Below are positions 1 through 11,544 of a stretch of 64,000 nt of DNA, piece by piece (the first letter of the stretch is position 1; each line of letters opens with the position of its first letter). The position numbers were made by a program, and so were the translations under genes. The stretch spans positions 14,108,798 to 14,172,797 of the forward strand of contig OZ020260.1 of assembly GCA_963971285.1 (NCBI GenBank), given 5' to 3'. The DNA is from Astropecten irregularis (taxonomy: Eukaryota > Echinodermata > Asteroidea > Paxillosida > Astropectinidae). The notes below the pieces were generated by a model that saw nothing but the letters and a program-made list of their open reading frames with translations, made no database searches and was not told where the DNA came from.

Positions 1-1769
1 AAACGAAAAACATTAAATTATCTATAGATGTAGAATACGTAACATTGAAAGACGATACTGTTACTGTCGGAAACATACTTGAGGAAGAAGACAAATAACT
101 TTTTTATAGCGCATTTTTATAATCATTATCATTATATGGTTTATATGGAATCCTAAAGTAGCCGTTATAAGTTAGCCCAGAGCGTATTAAACATAGGGGG
201 ATTATTTATTATTAAGTAGGTGATTTAATGTGTTTGGTGTGTATAACTTATTGTGTTGTGAATATCCGTGGTATTCAGTTCAAATAATGCCGGCGCCCAA
301 TAGCCATCACCGGACGGCTAACCAGCAACACCAAATTTCATCTTTTGGGGAAAACTTCCTATTTTGTTTGGGATCGATGTGACGCGATTTGGGATTTCAT
401 TTTCTATAACTGTCTGTTGAAATACGTACACACTTACTGTCATGAAAACGGGAAAGCGATTTGTATATGTATCTGTCTTAATAAATCTGTATCCGGGAAA
501 TCTAAGCGCGAAAGGGTAAACAAGCAAACAAAATATTATAAACTGTGAGAAACAAAAGAAACAGGCATCGTTGACAGAGTTGTATTTATTTTGTAAATAG
601 ATGAGTAAGCCAATGAGAGTGTATTATGATTGTGTTGGCTGGCGGGCTATCCAGCAGCTTGGTGAAAAGATTATTGAGATATAATGCCGCAGGTTCGGTT
701 AAAGTATCACACGGAATCATTACAGAGAAAAGGAGCGAATTACACTGTAATGTTTAAGAGTGTTAAATTAACCTAAGCAATATGAATAAAAACAAAAAAA
801 GCCTTTACTGTATTGACTTGTCTATAGGAAAGTGTTAAATTTTTATTCTGTAGGTATTAACCTATCAACGTCAATTTAACACCAAGGGTGTTAATTTTAA
901 CACTGTCCGAGGTGGGTTTCAGCGGACCGAACACTCTTGATTTAACACTTTGGTGATAAACACACTCATGTAACGTAATGGTTATAAGTATACGCAATGG
1001 CCATGTGTTTTTGAAGAGAAACAAAAATCTTGCGATTTTTAACATAACTTGATCTTTAGAATTTCACTTCATTGCTTACATGATTCTTTGTTTCCTGTGC
1101 ATTTTATGCGGTAGCTTAATATTCTATTGTTTAATAACTCATTGTTTTTTATCCACGTTGAGCTTTGCGAACTTAACTGTTGAAAGTGTAGTATTAAGAC
1201 AGTAAACAAAGTTGTTTGCTCTTCTTCAAGCCGTGTCAAACGTCATTATTATTATTATCATTATTATTATTTTTTCGATTATGGTTTTAATATCGGGTCA
1301 GAGCAATTGAACAGAATAATCCCAGAAATTATACTAATAAATAATAAAGGTATCGAAGTTTACTGGAATTGTATGATGCTCTTAAAAAAACGTCTACTTT
1401 GTATTTTTCATTGTGGTCTGCGTTCGTCATTTTCCCCAGAAGGAGTCGATAACTGTCAGTTTCTTAAAATTTGATGGTTCTTGCAGCAAGACCTCAAAAT
1501 ACAAAGACGGTGCCTCAATATTATAAGTGGTATCATATTTAATATCAGACAGATTCATAATAAGCTGGTGTGTGTTGTCGCAAGCCCCGGTGCCGCAGGG
1601 CAGTCTGCACACAATGTGAACTCGTTTTCCGGCGCGAATAATATTAATATCATGCAACCTGGGATAAAATAATTATCATTCCTCACGAGCCCAATTTTTT
1701 TTTCATGGTGGACAAGATGAAGGACGCCCTCTGCTGACATCCAAATGTAATGCACTAGCCTGTGCCTCA
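1..1769. other. Unannotated left flank
   Basis: No coding region recognised. An (ATT)n-like run lies at 1244-1272. GTGTTAAATTAA-type words in opposite orientations at about 749-765 and 935-955 suggest a worn hairpin repeat. Confidence 0.5.
749..955. repeat. Possible worn inverted-repeat element (GTGTTAAATT ends)
   Basis: GAGTGTTAAATTAACC at left is roughly mirrored by TTGATTTAACACTTTGG at right. Between them are further TTAACAC/GTGTTAA pairs (877-905). No second copy seen. Confidence 0.35.
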
Positions 1770-2125
1770 TTAAAGGTAATATCATACTTAGGTTTTTATC
1801 AAAGAAATACAGATTCAGGGGCAAAAATATCAAGACAGACACAGTAATACTAGTCATCTGTGAAATTTTCAGTCCCATACGGTGCCCACTTTTTGAGAAA
1901 ACAATGAAAAACAGTGAAGTCTTTTCTCTTTAATTTTTTATCTTTTAAAAGATCTAAAAGATTTTCGGTCGTTGTTTGACTAATTTCTGGCTAAATACAC
2001 CATTTCAGGCGGAAATATTTTAACGGTATGTTTTCACTATCACCATCTTCATACCATGTAAGTTATACGTACATTTTTTAACATTTCTATTTTGGTTTCT
2101 TACCGAAGTATGATACTACCTTTAA
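1770..2125 (+). mobile_element. TTAA-family MITE, CATACTTTGG subfamily
   Basis: TTAA at 1770-1773 and 2122-2125. Termini AGGTAATATCATACTTAGG and CCGAAGTATGATACTACC are inverted. Same internal order as 23579-23935 and 62305-62669. Confidence 0.9.
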
Positions 2126-2609
2126 TATGAGCTCTAAAATAAATTTTTACTTTGATAAAATACATTCTGACAGCTCATTTAACTGCGTGATATTGAATAA
2201 CCCAAGGTAAGGGAATAATGAACGCTATTAACAAAAGGGAAAAGGCCACAATCCTACCGGCGCGGCTTTCGCAGCTATTTCGATCGGGTGGGCGTATGTG
2301 ACCATAATGTGAGCGTTGTTAACTTCCAGTAATATGCGTGAAATGTCTATCGCTGCATAAATTAATTCCAACAAAACTCAAACCCTCCCCGAAACAATCT
2401 AGTCTAAGTAGGTTTTAGTCAACGTTTAGCAGCATGGCCAACGTAATTATTGGTTACAGTAAAGTTCGATGTGTACTTATTTCTTATACAAACGACTGAG
2501 CCATTTTAAACTACCGGTACTGCCTAACTTGCTGCAAATTACTATAGGCCTAAGTTAACTTTTCACTCGTCTAAGTAAATTACCATAACAATAAAAACTG
2601 TGTACTCAC
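2126..2609. other. Unannotated stretch
   Basis: AT-rich, with no repeat or ORF recognised. It would be the start of intron 1 of the hypothetical minus-strand neighbour gene. Confidence 0.4.
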
Positions 2610-2990
2610 CACAGAATAACTTGCAAATTCGGTTGTGGGTTGTTTAGCTGGAATGTCTGCCGCAGTACTTCATTATTCAACGACGACTTAGTGGAGTTTC
2701 ACACGTACAAAGTCGGAAGCAAAATGTGGATTCCCATTGAATAGAGTCCGGCCACAACCATTGATGTTTACGTTGTTATTGCTAGTATAGTATGGAGTCG
2801 TATGCAACGCACGGGAATTTACAATGTTAAGTCCACATTTTACAACGTTCTCCTTTCAATATCATTCAAATATCCGAGGTCCAAGACTGCAAAAGTCGAT
2901 GTTTTCACTACTTGCACAACACCGCCAAGTTGTCAGGTGAGAAATCACTGCACATCAATCGATAACACTTCACTGTGACATGCGTTGCAT
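2610..2990 (-). other. Hypothetical non-coding first exon of a leftward neighbour gene
   Basis: The minus strand has a strong donor, CTGTG then GTGAGTACAC, with the intron starting at 2609. It is preceded by about 380 bp of repeat-free sequence downstream (in minus sense) of the promoter-like patch at 3.02-3.12 kb. No long ORF is present, so if real it is 5'UTR. Start position is a guess. Confidence 0.25.
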
Positions 2991-3019
2991 GCAGTTTACT
3001 CACGAACAATGCACTGTCA

Positions 3020-3115
3020 CATTTTTGAGGAAGGTCAAAGGTCAAAGCACGCGCGGACCGCCTGCTTTTAGTTTTTGGCGGCGAGCCAAAGAGCGAAAAT
3101 GATTGGCTGGGAGTT
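3020..3115 (-). promoter_or_regulatory. Promoter-like patch with perfect DR1 and inverted CCAAT box
   Basis: 3032-3044 reads AGGTCA-A-AGGTCA, a perfect direct repeat spaced by one base, the classic site for RXR homodimers, RXR-PPAR, HNF4 and COUP-TF. Nearby are CpG-rich GCACGCGCGGACCGCC, an E2F-like TTTTTGGCGGCG (3072-3083) and GATTGGCTGG (3101-3110), an inverted CCAAT box. The order suits a minus-strand start site. Confidence 0.5.
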
Positions 3116-3426
3116 TCCAGCCCTTTCATTATCAGGCAGGGGGCGTTCAATACTAAAGATGAGTAATGTGAGGGATTCTAGTATTGCATTTTGAAGAGGA
3201 ATATTAGTCAAATCGTATTTTTAAGAGCTCAGCGTGTCTACGATACGGAACAGCATTTTAATTCAAGCCAATCCACGGATATGATTGCAACCAACTTAAT
3301 CTGCGATTAAAACCCGATTCAAAGCTTCAACCCCATTATTCTTATGAACTGTTCCATAACACTCTTCTACTTTTAGAGTGAATTTCCAAATAATGTTAAT
3401 AATTCGTCGATGTACAGTATAGAACT

Positions 3427-3670
3427 GGGGCCAAATTCATAGAGCTGCTGAAGCACCAAAAATTGCTTAACACCAAAAGCCTTGGTGAATAAAATCAGTA
3501 GGCCTGTCAGCCAAAACTCCTTGTGAATGTTATGCTCAGCAAACAATGGCCGAATACAAGTCAAAAACAGTAAACATCACATGAAAATTTGATTGGTATC
3601 CTCAGTATTTGACCAAGGAAGACACTTCATGCTAAGCAATTTCTTGTGCTTAAGCAACTTCAACTCAATG
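3427..3670. mobile_element. GCTTAGCAC-type MITE
   Basis: Starts GGGGCCAAATTCATAGAGCT. The middle (AACTCCTTGTGAATGTTATG, GCCGAATACAAGTCA) matches 28266-28508. The right end (TTGTGCTTAAGCAACTTC) is degraded and followed directly by another MITE. Confidence 0.85.
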
Positions 3671-3671
3671 A

Positions 3672-3809
3672 AATAGCGTTCCGCACTAATGACGTCACAC
3701 CACGCGCGACGCGCACTAATACTTCCACTCACCATACGTTTGCATGGCCACGTTGCAATGTTTGTCTGAGGTTCGGTGCTATTTTAAGCGTCAGTGCGCA
3801 GCGCTATTG
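3672..3809. mobile_element. AATAGCG-family MITE next to the previous element
   Basis: AATAGCGTTCCGCACTAATG at left and TCAGTGCGCAGCGCTATT at right are inverted. The inner TTGCAATGTTTGTCTGAGGT block is shared with 32658-32827. Confidence 0.75.
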
Positions 3810-4655
3810 GCCCCTGGTATTAAACGCTCATACAATTTGAGGGATTAATGATGAAATAAATGGATACAATCACCCATAAAGCAGTAAAGGAATTATTTAG
3901 AGGTTTTTTTTGCATGAATTTTTACCACCATCCCAATGCGAGAGATGTTATCAGTATTAAGTTCACAACATGGGAACAGTAACAACATTCATGACATTCA
4001 ATTCTCAAGTAGGCCTACACAAGCCTAATCCCAGCTTCCATTCTTTTCGTAGTTCTCCTGATTTGTTTCCCCCCCCCTTTCTTTCTCTTTCCGTCACCGC
4101 TTGGAAACTAAAGCCCCTCCCTCCGCAGAACAAACAAACCTAGTTTCGCCGGCCATGTTTGACACACATTTTGGCAGGTGAAACACGGAATCGTGCAGTC
4201 GCACGCACAACAGACGCTCCGAGCTTTGAATAGGCAAGTAGGCTGACCTTGATAATGAACAATGGCGAAGAAAAGGCTTCTTAGAAGGGCAAAAAACACA
4301 GCACACACACCGCATCTTTGTCGTATTTCTAATTCCCATCCAGCTTCTATTTGTAAACATGGGTTATTCATACAAATGGGCTCATAAATGAAATGAAATG
4401 AAATATCCTGAAAATCTGAAAGCTTCCTTTGGCCATGTCAGCAAGTTCCCTTTCTTTAATTGCGAAGAACCTATGAAAGGGAAACAAAATACAATCTGAA
4501 AATGAAGCACTTATCATAGTTTAATCAAATGAGGGCAGGGCTAGACAATTTTTTTATGAATGGTCTGTGAAGCCTATAGATGTATGGGTCAACACACACA
4601 AGTATATTAACCTTCATGAACATCTGGCTGCATTTATGGTGTATGTAACTGAATA
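3810..4655. other. Unannotated stretch
   Basis: Contains a pyrimidine tract (about 4068-4095), otherwise no repeat. Two overlapping minus-strand ORFs (4094-4371) are cysteine-rich but resemble no family. Confidence 0.4.
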
Positions 4656-4772
4656 ATGCTTAGAGTTAGCAGGGCCTGATGACGCGTTTCTATCCGAACA
4701 GGATCTTTATTGAAGGCTTATCTTTTAGCCTTCGATAAAGATCCTACTAGGATCGAAACGTCATGCCCTCCC
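4656..4772. mobile_element. Hairpin repeat with GGATCTTTAT / ATAAAGATCC arms
   Basis: ATGCTTAGAGTTAGCAGGGC at left. Arms AACAGGATCTTTAT.. and ..ATAAAGATCCTACTAGGATC are complementary, and the element ends GTCATGCCCTCCC. Related to 13858-14175 and 32500-32550. Confidence 0.65.
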
Positions 4773-6441
4773 ATCCCAACCAACTCCAAGCATTTGATAA
4801 ATTTCAGGTCATTATTTTGGCTGATGAGCAGTTTGCAGAAGTTTATTGTATTGAATATAATGTTCCCAGGACAAAACAGGCGAATAAAATTAAAAACGAC
4901 AAATGACAATCATTCAAAATGAAGACACGAACGATCAGAAACTATTTCTTGTTTTGTTTTGTTTTTTTCCCACAGAATTATACTTCTCCATTCACAGAAA
5001 CAATATGACATTCCATACCGCGTATTGGCATGAACAGCAGATGGTGGTAATATCCAAGTGAACTATATACATATTACATGTACACAACCAAAACATCATG
5101 TACATACTTAAGTCTATTATGTATTTGTCTGCATATTTTTGTTCCAAATTGATTAACATAAAACATTCCTACAGAGTGCTATATATAGGCAGGAAAAAAA
5201 TATTTGCAGCACAAAGGTTTAAGACACGATAATTAGGCCACTAATTATTATTTTTGTTTTTGTTTTTTTATACAGTTCCTTAAACATGTAATTTGGCAGA
5301 TAGCAATATATACAGCACGTTATCGACTTTTGTTTTTGTTTTTTTGTAATACGGAAGCGGAACTTGATCACCTGTTTTTATGCTTGGCAAACTTTAATTG
5401 GAGACATAAATTCATTTATTTTTTCAAAATATCAATTTTAATAAAGTTCTATTCACCTTTATCAGTCGGGAATATGAATAATTGATATGTTAACCTCTTC
5501 CCAGTGATACATGGAATAGGATAGGTCATCTACTGATATTAATTTTAAATAACCCGGAAGTGTGCAGTGAAGGTATATGTAGCAATGCATTGTGGGGCAG
5601 AACTCGCTTAATTCGAATTATGATGATACCACATTATTGAATTGCAATTTGGTCATTTCAAGATAGAAATCGAGACCCAGTGTTTTTTTGGGCAGAGCCA
5701 AATCGTTAATAAGCAGTATTAATGACCCCAGTTACTGATTATCTTTGTAGTTACAAAATGTGTGCATTGACTGGGCAACATTTTGAGTCTAGGTACCAGA
5801 TTTACCTCTCTACCTACACAAGGAAACCCAACTAGCAACTTTTCGCCGCTAGAGGGCTGCAGAATCTCCCTCCCCCATTATTTTAAGTCCTCCATTGAAT
5901 ACCTTCTGAGTTGTTTTTACACAAACAAAAAAATTAATATTGCAAAGCGCCGTGTAAAAGAAACATCACGGAACCTCACACAAGTTTGAATGTTCTGGTT
6001 GATTAAAGTAACCAATCAAACTTCGGAATCGTAAATACGTATGATGACGTCATGATGTATGGACCAATCAACGTTTGTCAAGCACAGCTACAGTAACCAT
6101 TACTTTTATGTCTACACTCAGATGCAAAGATGGCATCATTACATAAACCTTATTACTAAAAAAAAAAAAAAATCTGTCTACATACACAACAGAAAAAATA
6201 TAATTTAGCTGAATAACAGCCGGAAAAAAAGATCAACCTTTAAAAAAAATAATAAAATAAAATAATAACCTTCTGTATATCACACGCCATTATATTTCAG
6301 AGCTTTTTTACTCATCTCAGGTCAACAATACAAGTGACCAGGAAGAACTTAAACCAGCCTTTCACAAATGTCCCCAAATTGGAGCTGTTTCTGTGACAGT
6401 AAAAACAACTCGTCATGAAGCTGTGGGTCTTAAAGAAACCA
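4773..6441. other. Unannotated stretch
   Basis: AT-rich with A and T homopolymer runs (about 6158-6172, 6241-6262). No gene or copy of a named repeat seen. Confidence 0.5.
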
Positions 6442-6590
6442 GGGGCCGATTTCACTAACGCTTTGCGATCATCGTAAAGCCCAAATCCATCGCTAAACAG
6501 AAAATCGATCGCTACTTTGCGTAGCAATTTTCCGTTTAGCGATGGATTTGGGCTTTACGATGATCGCAAAGTGTTAGTGAAATCGGCCCC
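6442..6590. mobile_element. 149-bp palindromic MITE, GGGGCCGATTTCACTAACGC family
   Basis: GGGGCCGATTTCACTAACGC is mirrored by AGTGTTAGTGAAATCGGCCCC (ends 6590). Arms GCGATCATCGTAAAGCCCAA and AAATCGATCGCTAC extend the hairpin nearly to the centre. Related to about 14018-14148 and 48216-48330. Confidence 0.9.
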
Positions 6591-8013
6591 ATGATTGAGG
6601 CTAGGCTTGCGACTTCCTTCGCTATCGCCATTGAGGCCCACAAAACGATACGAAGGGATTGGGCCACATGACGAAGCCGAAGACAGGTCCAGCTTCACCA
6701 TGTAGGCCTATCTCAAGCCATTCCATTTCATTTAATTTAGGACACAAAATGGCGGTAGCAAAATCAATCCCAAGCCTAGCCTCAAGTCTCATTTCACAAA
6801 GGCCCTGTCATAGATCCAGCGATGGGTAGGCCTATGCCAAACAGGGAACGCGGTCCAAACTGTGGTTCATTAAAAGAGAGAGCGAGTGTGGCGACAATTT
6901 TCAGAGATTGACATCAAAATGGCGAACTCATTTTTGCCAGTAGACGTCTGGTTTCTTCTGTTGATTAACAAACAGAACATCTCATCTTCATGACAGATGT
7001 CCCGTTGTGTCTAAAACTCAACATAATTTATGTGGACGCTTTTGAGGGACACACAAAGCAAGCGACCCGTCCTATTGTTTGTGATGGGGGGACAATCTTG
7101 TACGTGATGTGATTGTCTGTTTCTGCCTTTTGCACTGCACCGATGGTTTTGCATAATATTTCTGCCACTTGTTTGGCTGAAAACTCGTGCTGTGATGTTA
7201 GAAATGAAACATCTACTACAGCTATTATTCCTTGTGAGTTGATGGCAGGAATTATTCTAAACCAAGGAATCATGTCGCAACTCTCGCTCTCCTTTTAAAG
7301 ACACCCCAGCTAAAATAAACATACCGCAAAACCAAAGGCAATCCGCTTTTTTACCAATTCTCCAATCTGAACTTTCTCAATTTCCCGAATCGCCAACAAA
7401 CAAACAAGACTATAATAACAAAAAGGAAAAGATCTCAATTTTTTTCTATCCATTATCCCAAATTCAATGGACCATCATTACGAAGCAAATATCACTTTAT
7501 ACACAATAATTACAATTAATTACTTGTTAAACATATTTCAAACAAGTCCATAGAAAGTAAACCATTTTCCCAGATATTAGAAATTTGTTTTTTAAAATCT
7601 TTACAAAAACATACTTGCTTTTTGGGGGTTTAAATTTTTCGTGGGGAGGGGTGGTAGTTATCATTACTCTGTAAAGATTACAAGACATAAAAGCTTAAAG
7701 CAGAAGCATTTTGTTATACTAACATGTAAAATAAAAAATTATGCAGATCCGGTTCGAAAACAAACAAATACATTTGGGTTTTTTGTGGAGAGAGGCAATT
7801 TTTTGCGAGTGTAAATAATGGAGATCAATTTGAGCCGATTTGAGAGGGTCAGAATCCACGAGAAATACGTCTGTTCTGCTTGAAGTATTAAGATAAATCA
7901 TCAATTTGTTATTTTTATCTAACAAGTACCGATGACAACATCATAATCCTAGATATTTTATATTCCTCTAGTATCTCCCTGTGATATAACAGACGAATCA
8001 TTAACTTAACCCA
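6591..8013. other. Unannotated stretch
   Basis: Short ORFs only. CAAAATGGCG words at about 6747 and 6917 are initiator-like but isolated. No exon recognised. Confidence 0.45.
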
Positions 8014-8150
8014 ATAGTCGATTTCACCAAAGTCATCGTAACTTACTATCAATCGTAGGACTTATGATGTGCAGCCCTACGTAGGATACGATGATTATCC
8101 TTCGTAACTGGAGTTACGATCGATAGTAGGGCTTCGTGAAATTGACCCCA
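8014..8150. mobile_element. Hairpin MITE, TCATCGTAACTTACTATCAA family
   Basis: GTCGATTTCACCAAAGTCAT and GGGCTTCGTGAAATTGACCC are imperfect inverted ends. The inner ACTATCAATCGTAGG/ GTTACGATCGATAGT pair extends the stem. Further copies lie at 10159-10295 and 48357-48491. Confidence 0.85.
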
Positions 8151-9876
8151 GGCAACAGTCACGAATTCTCTGAAACTAACCAAACCAAACTTGTAAAAAA
8201 TTGCATGAAATGTGCCCCTTATTTAGCCTTGCTATGGGAAACTTGTGAGTGTACACTGTGATCCTTTAGTATACCATTCAAAACAAAACAAAAATCTGTC
8301 ACATTCTACTAGTAAAGTAAAGTAAAGTAAAACATTGTTTACTTTGGGGTGGCGCCCTTTTGTTTCAACTGCAGATATTGTGAAATAAAAATGGATGGGA
8401 GTTGGTTGTATACGGGACATAAAAAAATATCACAAAAATAATATGGGAAATTTCACCTCTACCAAAGTTGTACACTTTTGCAAGCTTGCAAAGGGAAAAA
8501 AAACACCGTTTCTGGGTAATTGATGAAAGAAAAAGGTCAAAATTACAGAGTGGGGGACACAATCACCTTAAAAAAATTAAGATCAAGGTTAAAATTGTTA
8601 TCATAAGAAATAACCCACTGAATGTACAAGGAAAAATGTACATTTAATAGAGAATTTGCATTTTTAATTGCCTATGCCATTAATTAACAAACTATCACTG
8701 TCTTCAGGTGTATCTGTGAAATTTTACCAAATAAAGAAAAAACGGAAACCATCCATCTCAAATTGATACAAAAAATCGACTTTTTTAGAGCGGGAAAAAT
8801 CCAAAATACAGATCATGCACCCAACCCACATGATTACATGGTTAAACTACTGAAGCGCACAACAAAACAAAATAGACGGTGTTTTTGACTTTCAGTCAAT
8901 TATCAAATATATTCTCTCTATATTATATAACTAGTGGTACGTACAGCTACAAAATCACAGGATTGGAAGGTATACGGGGGTGGGAAACAAAACCAAAAAA
9001 AAAGGAACACAAAATATACTCTCTCTGACACTGCTCACATTGGTGTAGGCCTACTATACTTTGTGCAAAGTTTCGTTCGCTGTTCTCCTTATTGTCATAC
9101 CGGTGCCACAAACCAATAACAGTTTTTTTTATAACACCTCGAAAAAACCACCTCACCCAGTGGGGGGAACAAAATAGATCTGGTTAAAAATTCACAAAAT
9201 ACAACGTCACAGTTAAAAAATAATTATATGGGTTTGACAGACGTGAAATGAGCTATGCCAAGTAAAAATCCTTAAAAAGGAAAAAAAAACACCTGTACAC
9301 TCTATGAAGATTTCAATCTGTTTCCAAAAAGTTCATTTCGCAGCTAAGTAAAAACGGATTTGCTTTTAATACTTCATTTTCCTCAAGTGGAAAAATTGTT
9401 TCACATTTAGCGTCTGGTACATTTTGTTTTACAGGACATGATTTTCAATTTTTTTTTTCTAAATCGTGACACCATACTACGAAGCACTTTTGGGAACTAC
9501 GAGTTAAAATCCCCTATTTTATTGGGGGGTTTTCTAATAGTACAATTGCATCTGTGTTGGTCTTGGGTAAAGAAAACTATTTTTTGCAAAAAGTTGTAAT
9601 TAACTGTGATACGGGCTGTCAGAAATATACATTTACATGTAATTGCCAGTCAGTTTTTATCTACAAACTCCCTCGTTATTTAGGAAGAGTTTTACTTTTT
9701 TTCAGCCATGCAGTAAAATACTTAATAGATTAAATATCAAGTAAAAATAACGATTATACATACAGCATGTTCCAACTTTATTTATTTTTCGTATTTTTTG
9801 AGAAAACTATCTACAAATTCTGTTGTCTCGTTATTTTTGTTAATAATTCATTCATTATGATTTATTCAAAGTCATT
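8151..9876. other. Unannotated stretch
   Basis: AT-rich, with short (AAAGT)n-like repeat at about 8312-8332. No coding or regulatory signal recognised. Confidence 0.5.
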
Positions 9877-10116
9877 TTATGCAGTGCACAAATCTAGCGA
9901 TTCTAGATCTATATATTTTAAGATGAGATGACCTAGGAACCGCGCGCTCAACAGCAATCCACCAATGAAAAAGAGAGCTGCGTACCATGTGACTTGGCCA
10001 ACCAATGGCTGGTCAGACAAATAATGCCTGTATACAGCGAGTGGCGGACAAGTAGCCTTGATTCCAGAGCATTTGTAGTCACACATTTGAGTGTCACACA
10101 AAAAGGGTAGGGTCAT
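9877..10116 (-). CDS. Uncharacterised 79-residue ORF with one membrane segment
   Basis: Not a recognised family. Starts ATG ACC CTA CCC and stops TAA. Residues about 1-30 contain four cysteines (LCDTQMCDYKCSG, ATCPP). About residues 42-66 form a hydrophobic stretch with GQVTWYAALFFIGGLLLSAR, then FLGHLILKYIDLESLDL. It lies about 1.2 kb past the RXR stop on the same strand. It might be a small gene, the terminal exon of another gene, or chance. The hydrophobic segment and cysteine-rich head make chance less comfortable, but no splice or promoter evidence supports it. Confidence 0.3.
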   Translation of the reverse strand: MTLPFLCDTQMCDYKCSGIKATCPPLAVYRHYLSDQPLVGQVTWYAALFFIGGLLLSARFLGHLILKYIDLESLDLCTA

Positions 10117-10158
10117 GTTGTGTCAACAAACAATGCTATGCCAAACTAAATCGAGAGG

Positions 10159-10295
10159 TCAAGTCACCAAAACTCATCGTAACTTACTATCAATCGTAGG
10201 ACGTAGGATGCAATGCAGCCCTACGTAGGATATGATGGGTTATCCTTCGTAACTTGAGTTAGGATCGATCGTAGGGCTTCGTGAAATGGACTTCA
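10159..10295. mobile_element. Hairpin MITE, TCATCGTAACTTACTATCAA family
   Basis: CTCATCGTAACTTACTATCA and GTTAGGATCGATCGTAGGGC match 8014-8150. Terminal arms are worn. Confidence 0.8.
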
Positions 10296-11293
10296 GGAGG
10301 TATAAACCTCACAGAGACAATAGAGGCAGCTTCCTAGCGTGTCCCCAGTAGCATCTCCTGGAGGCAGCTGCCGTAGGTATCCCTTTTACAGACTGCTCCT
10401 TGCCAAGAGGACAAACATTGAACAGTCAAGCTCAGCAACCCAAAATCATGCTCTTCTCCTCAACGACCGTTCGGGACAAAATCACTACCTCTCAAACCCC
10501 GACGCATCCATCAAACCCAGAAAATGTTTCAAGGTATTAAGACGTTCTTTCAAAGAAGAGGGGGAAAAAACCATCAAGGGTTTGCCGACAAAACTTTGGG
10601 ATGCATAAACCACTCGTACAAAAACCACATGCATGTTGAAAATCAGTTTTATCTCATTCAAAATAAGTACAGGATTCATTTTTGTTGGACTGTGGATTGT
10701 GGAACTTAAAATCGGAATTACTGAGATGAAATTGACAGGTCGTGTTCGTGACTTAGCGTAAGATTGGTACAACATAATGTTTATTATTCTGGAGAAGATT
10801 TGAGTAACGTGCACTTTGTAAAGACTTGATCATCGGAGAACAATTTCCAGCAATTTTTCTTTTTGGATTGGGACGGGGTTAAGCAAGAAATTTCGTTTTA
10901 GATCGATACTTCGCACAAGTTTGAAATGGTCACAGCGTGTTATGACCAAAAAATCACGATACATATCAAGCAATGAAAAAGTTTTGATTTTGCTGCCAAA
11001 AGACAAAAAACAGGAGTGAAAAAAGAAAATCTATTTCACCAAAAAATGTAGCGAGACAAACGTTTATAGTTTTCTTCGTGACGAGTTAAGATTCTATATT
11101 GCATCTGTGTACCACATATCACGTTTCATGTTTGTTTTTTCAGTCTGCATCAGATCACCAATAATAAAAAAAACCTCAATAAAACCAAACAAAACAATGG
11201 GCGGACAGACAAACAAACAAACAAACAAACCGACACTATACAGACGCGACATTACAAAGCTTAGCTTTCTCTTGATTTGGTCAGACAGTGGGC
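10296..11293 (-). other. Probable RXR 3'UTR and downstream flank
   Basis: The kilobase after the RXR stop has no convincing coding frame. The first AATAAA on the minus strand is at 10780-10785, which would give a 3'UTR of about 0.5 kb. A (CAAA)n-like run lies near 11206-11229. Overlapping ORFs on both strands at 10339-10814 show no family resemblance. Extent is inferred, not seen. Confidence 0.45.
10780..10785 (-). terminator. RXR: Candidate RXR poly(A) signal (AATAAA)
   Basis: The plus strand reads TTTATT, so the minus strand has the canonical AATAAA about 508 bases after the stop codon. It is the first canonical hexamer downstream. Other hexamers occur further on (for example near 9780), so the real end may be more distal. 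Confidence 0.35.
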
Positions 11294-11544
11294 TCAGCTG
11301 TTGCTAGGAGCTTCCAGCATCTCCATGAGAAAGGTGTCGATGGGCGTGTCGCCGATCAGCTTGAAGAAGAAGAGGTGCTCCAGACACTTGAGTCCGATGG
11401 AGCGGAGTGCTGGGAGGCGGAGCAGGAGCTTGGCGAAGCGGCCGGGCTCGTCCGGGTACTGCATCCGGCAGTATTCCTCCAGCGAGGCGTAGACCTTCTC
11501 CCGTAGCTCCTCCACTTTCTGCACTGAGTTCAGGTTCTTGGCGT
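11294..11544 (-). CDS. RXR: RXR last coding exon: helices 9 to 12, AF-2 and stop
   Basis: 251 bp including TGA. The acceptor TGCCAG is followed by AC GCC AAG AAC CTG, giving D-A-K-N-L after the split Asp codon. It contains [40 protein letters not shown] (helix 10/11 dimerisation; Cys412), [17 protein letters not shown] and the AF-2 helix FLMEML. The protein ends EAPSNS. The helix 10 dimer surface and AF-2 are intact, so the product should dimerise and recruit coactivators. Confidence 0.97.

Noticed and set aside
7028..7273. 81-codon minus-strand ORF ending in CFVCPSKAST
   Set aside because: Plausible composition but no start context, splice support or family resemblance.
10485..10814. 109-codon minus-strand ORF after RXR
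   Set aside because: Contains the candidate poly(A) signal and overlaps a different plus-strand ORF; treated as 3'UTR.
11277..11506. Overlapping plus-strand ORFs
   Set aside because: Antisense shadows of the RXR last exon.
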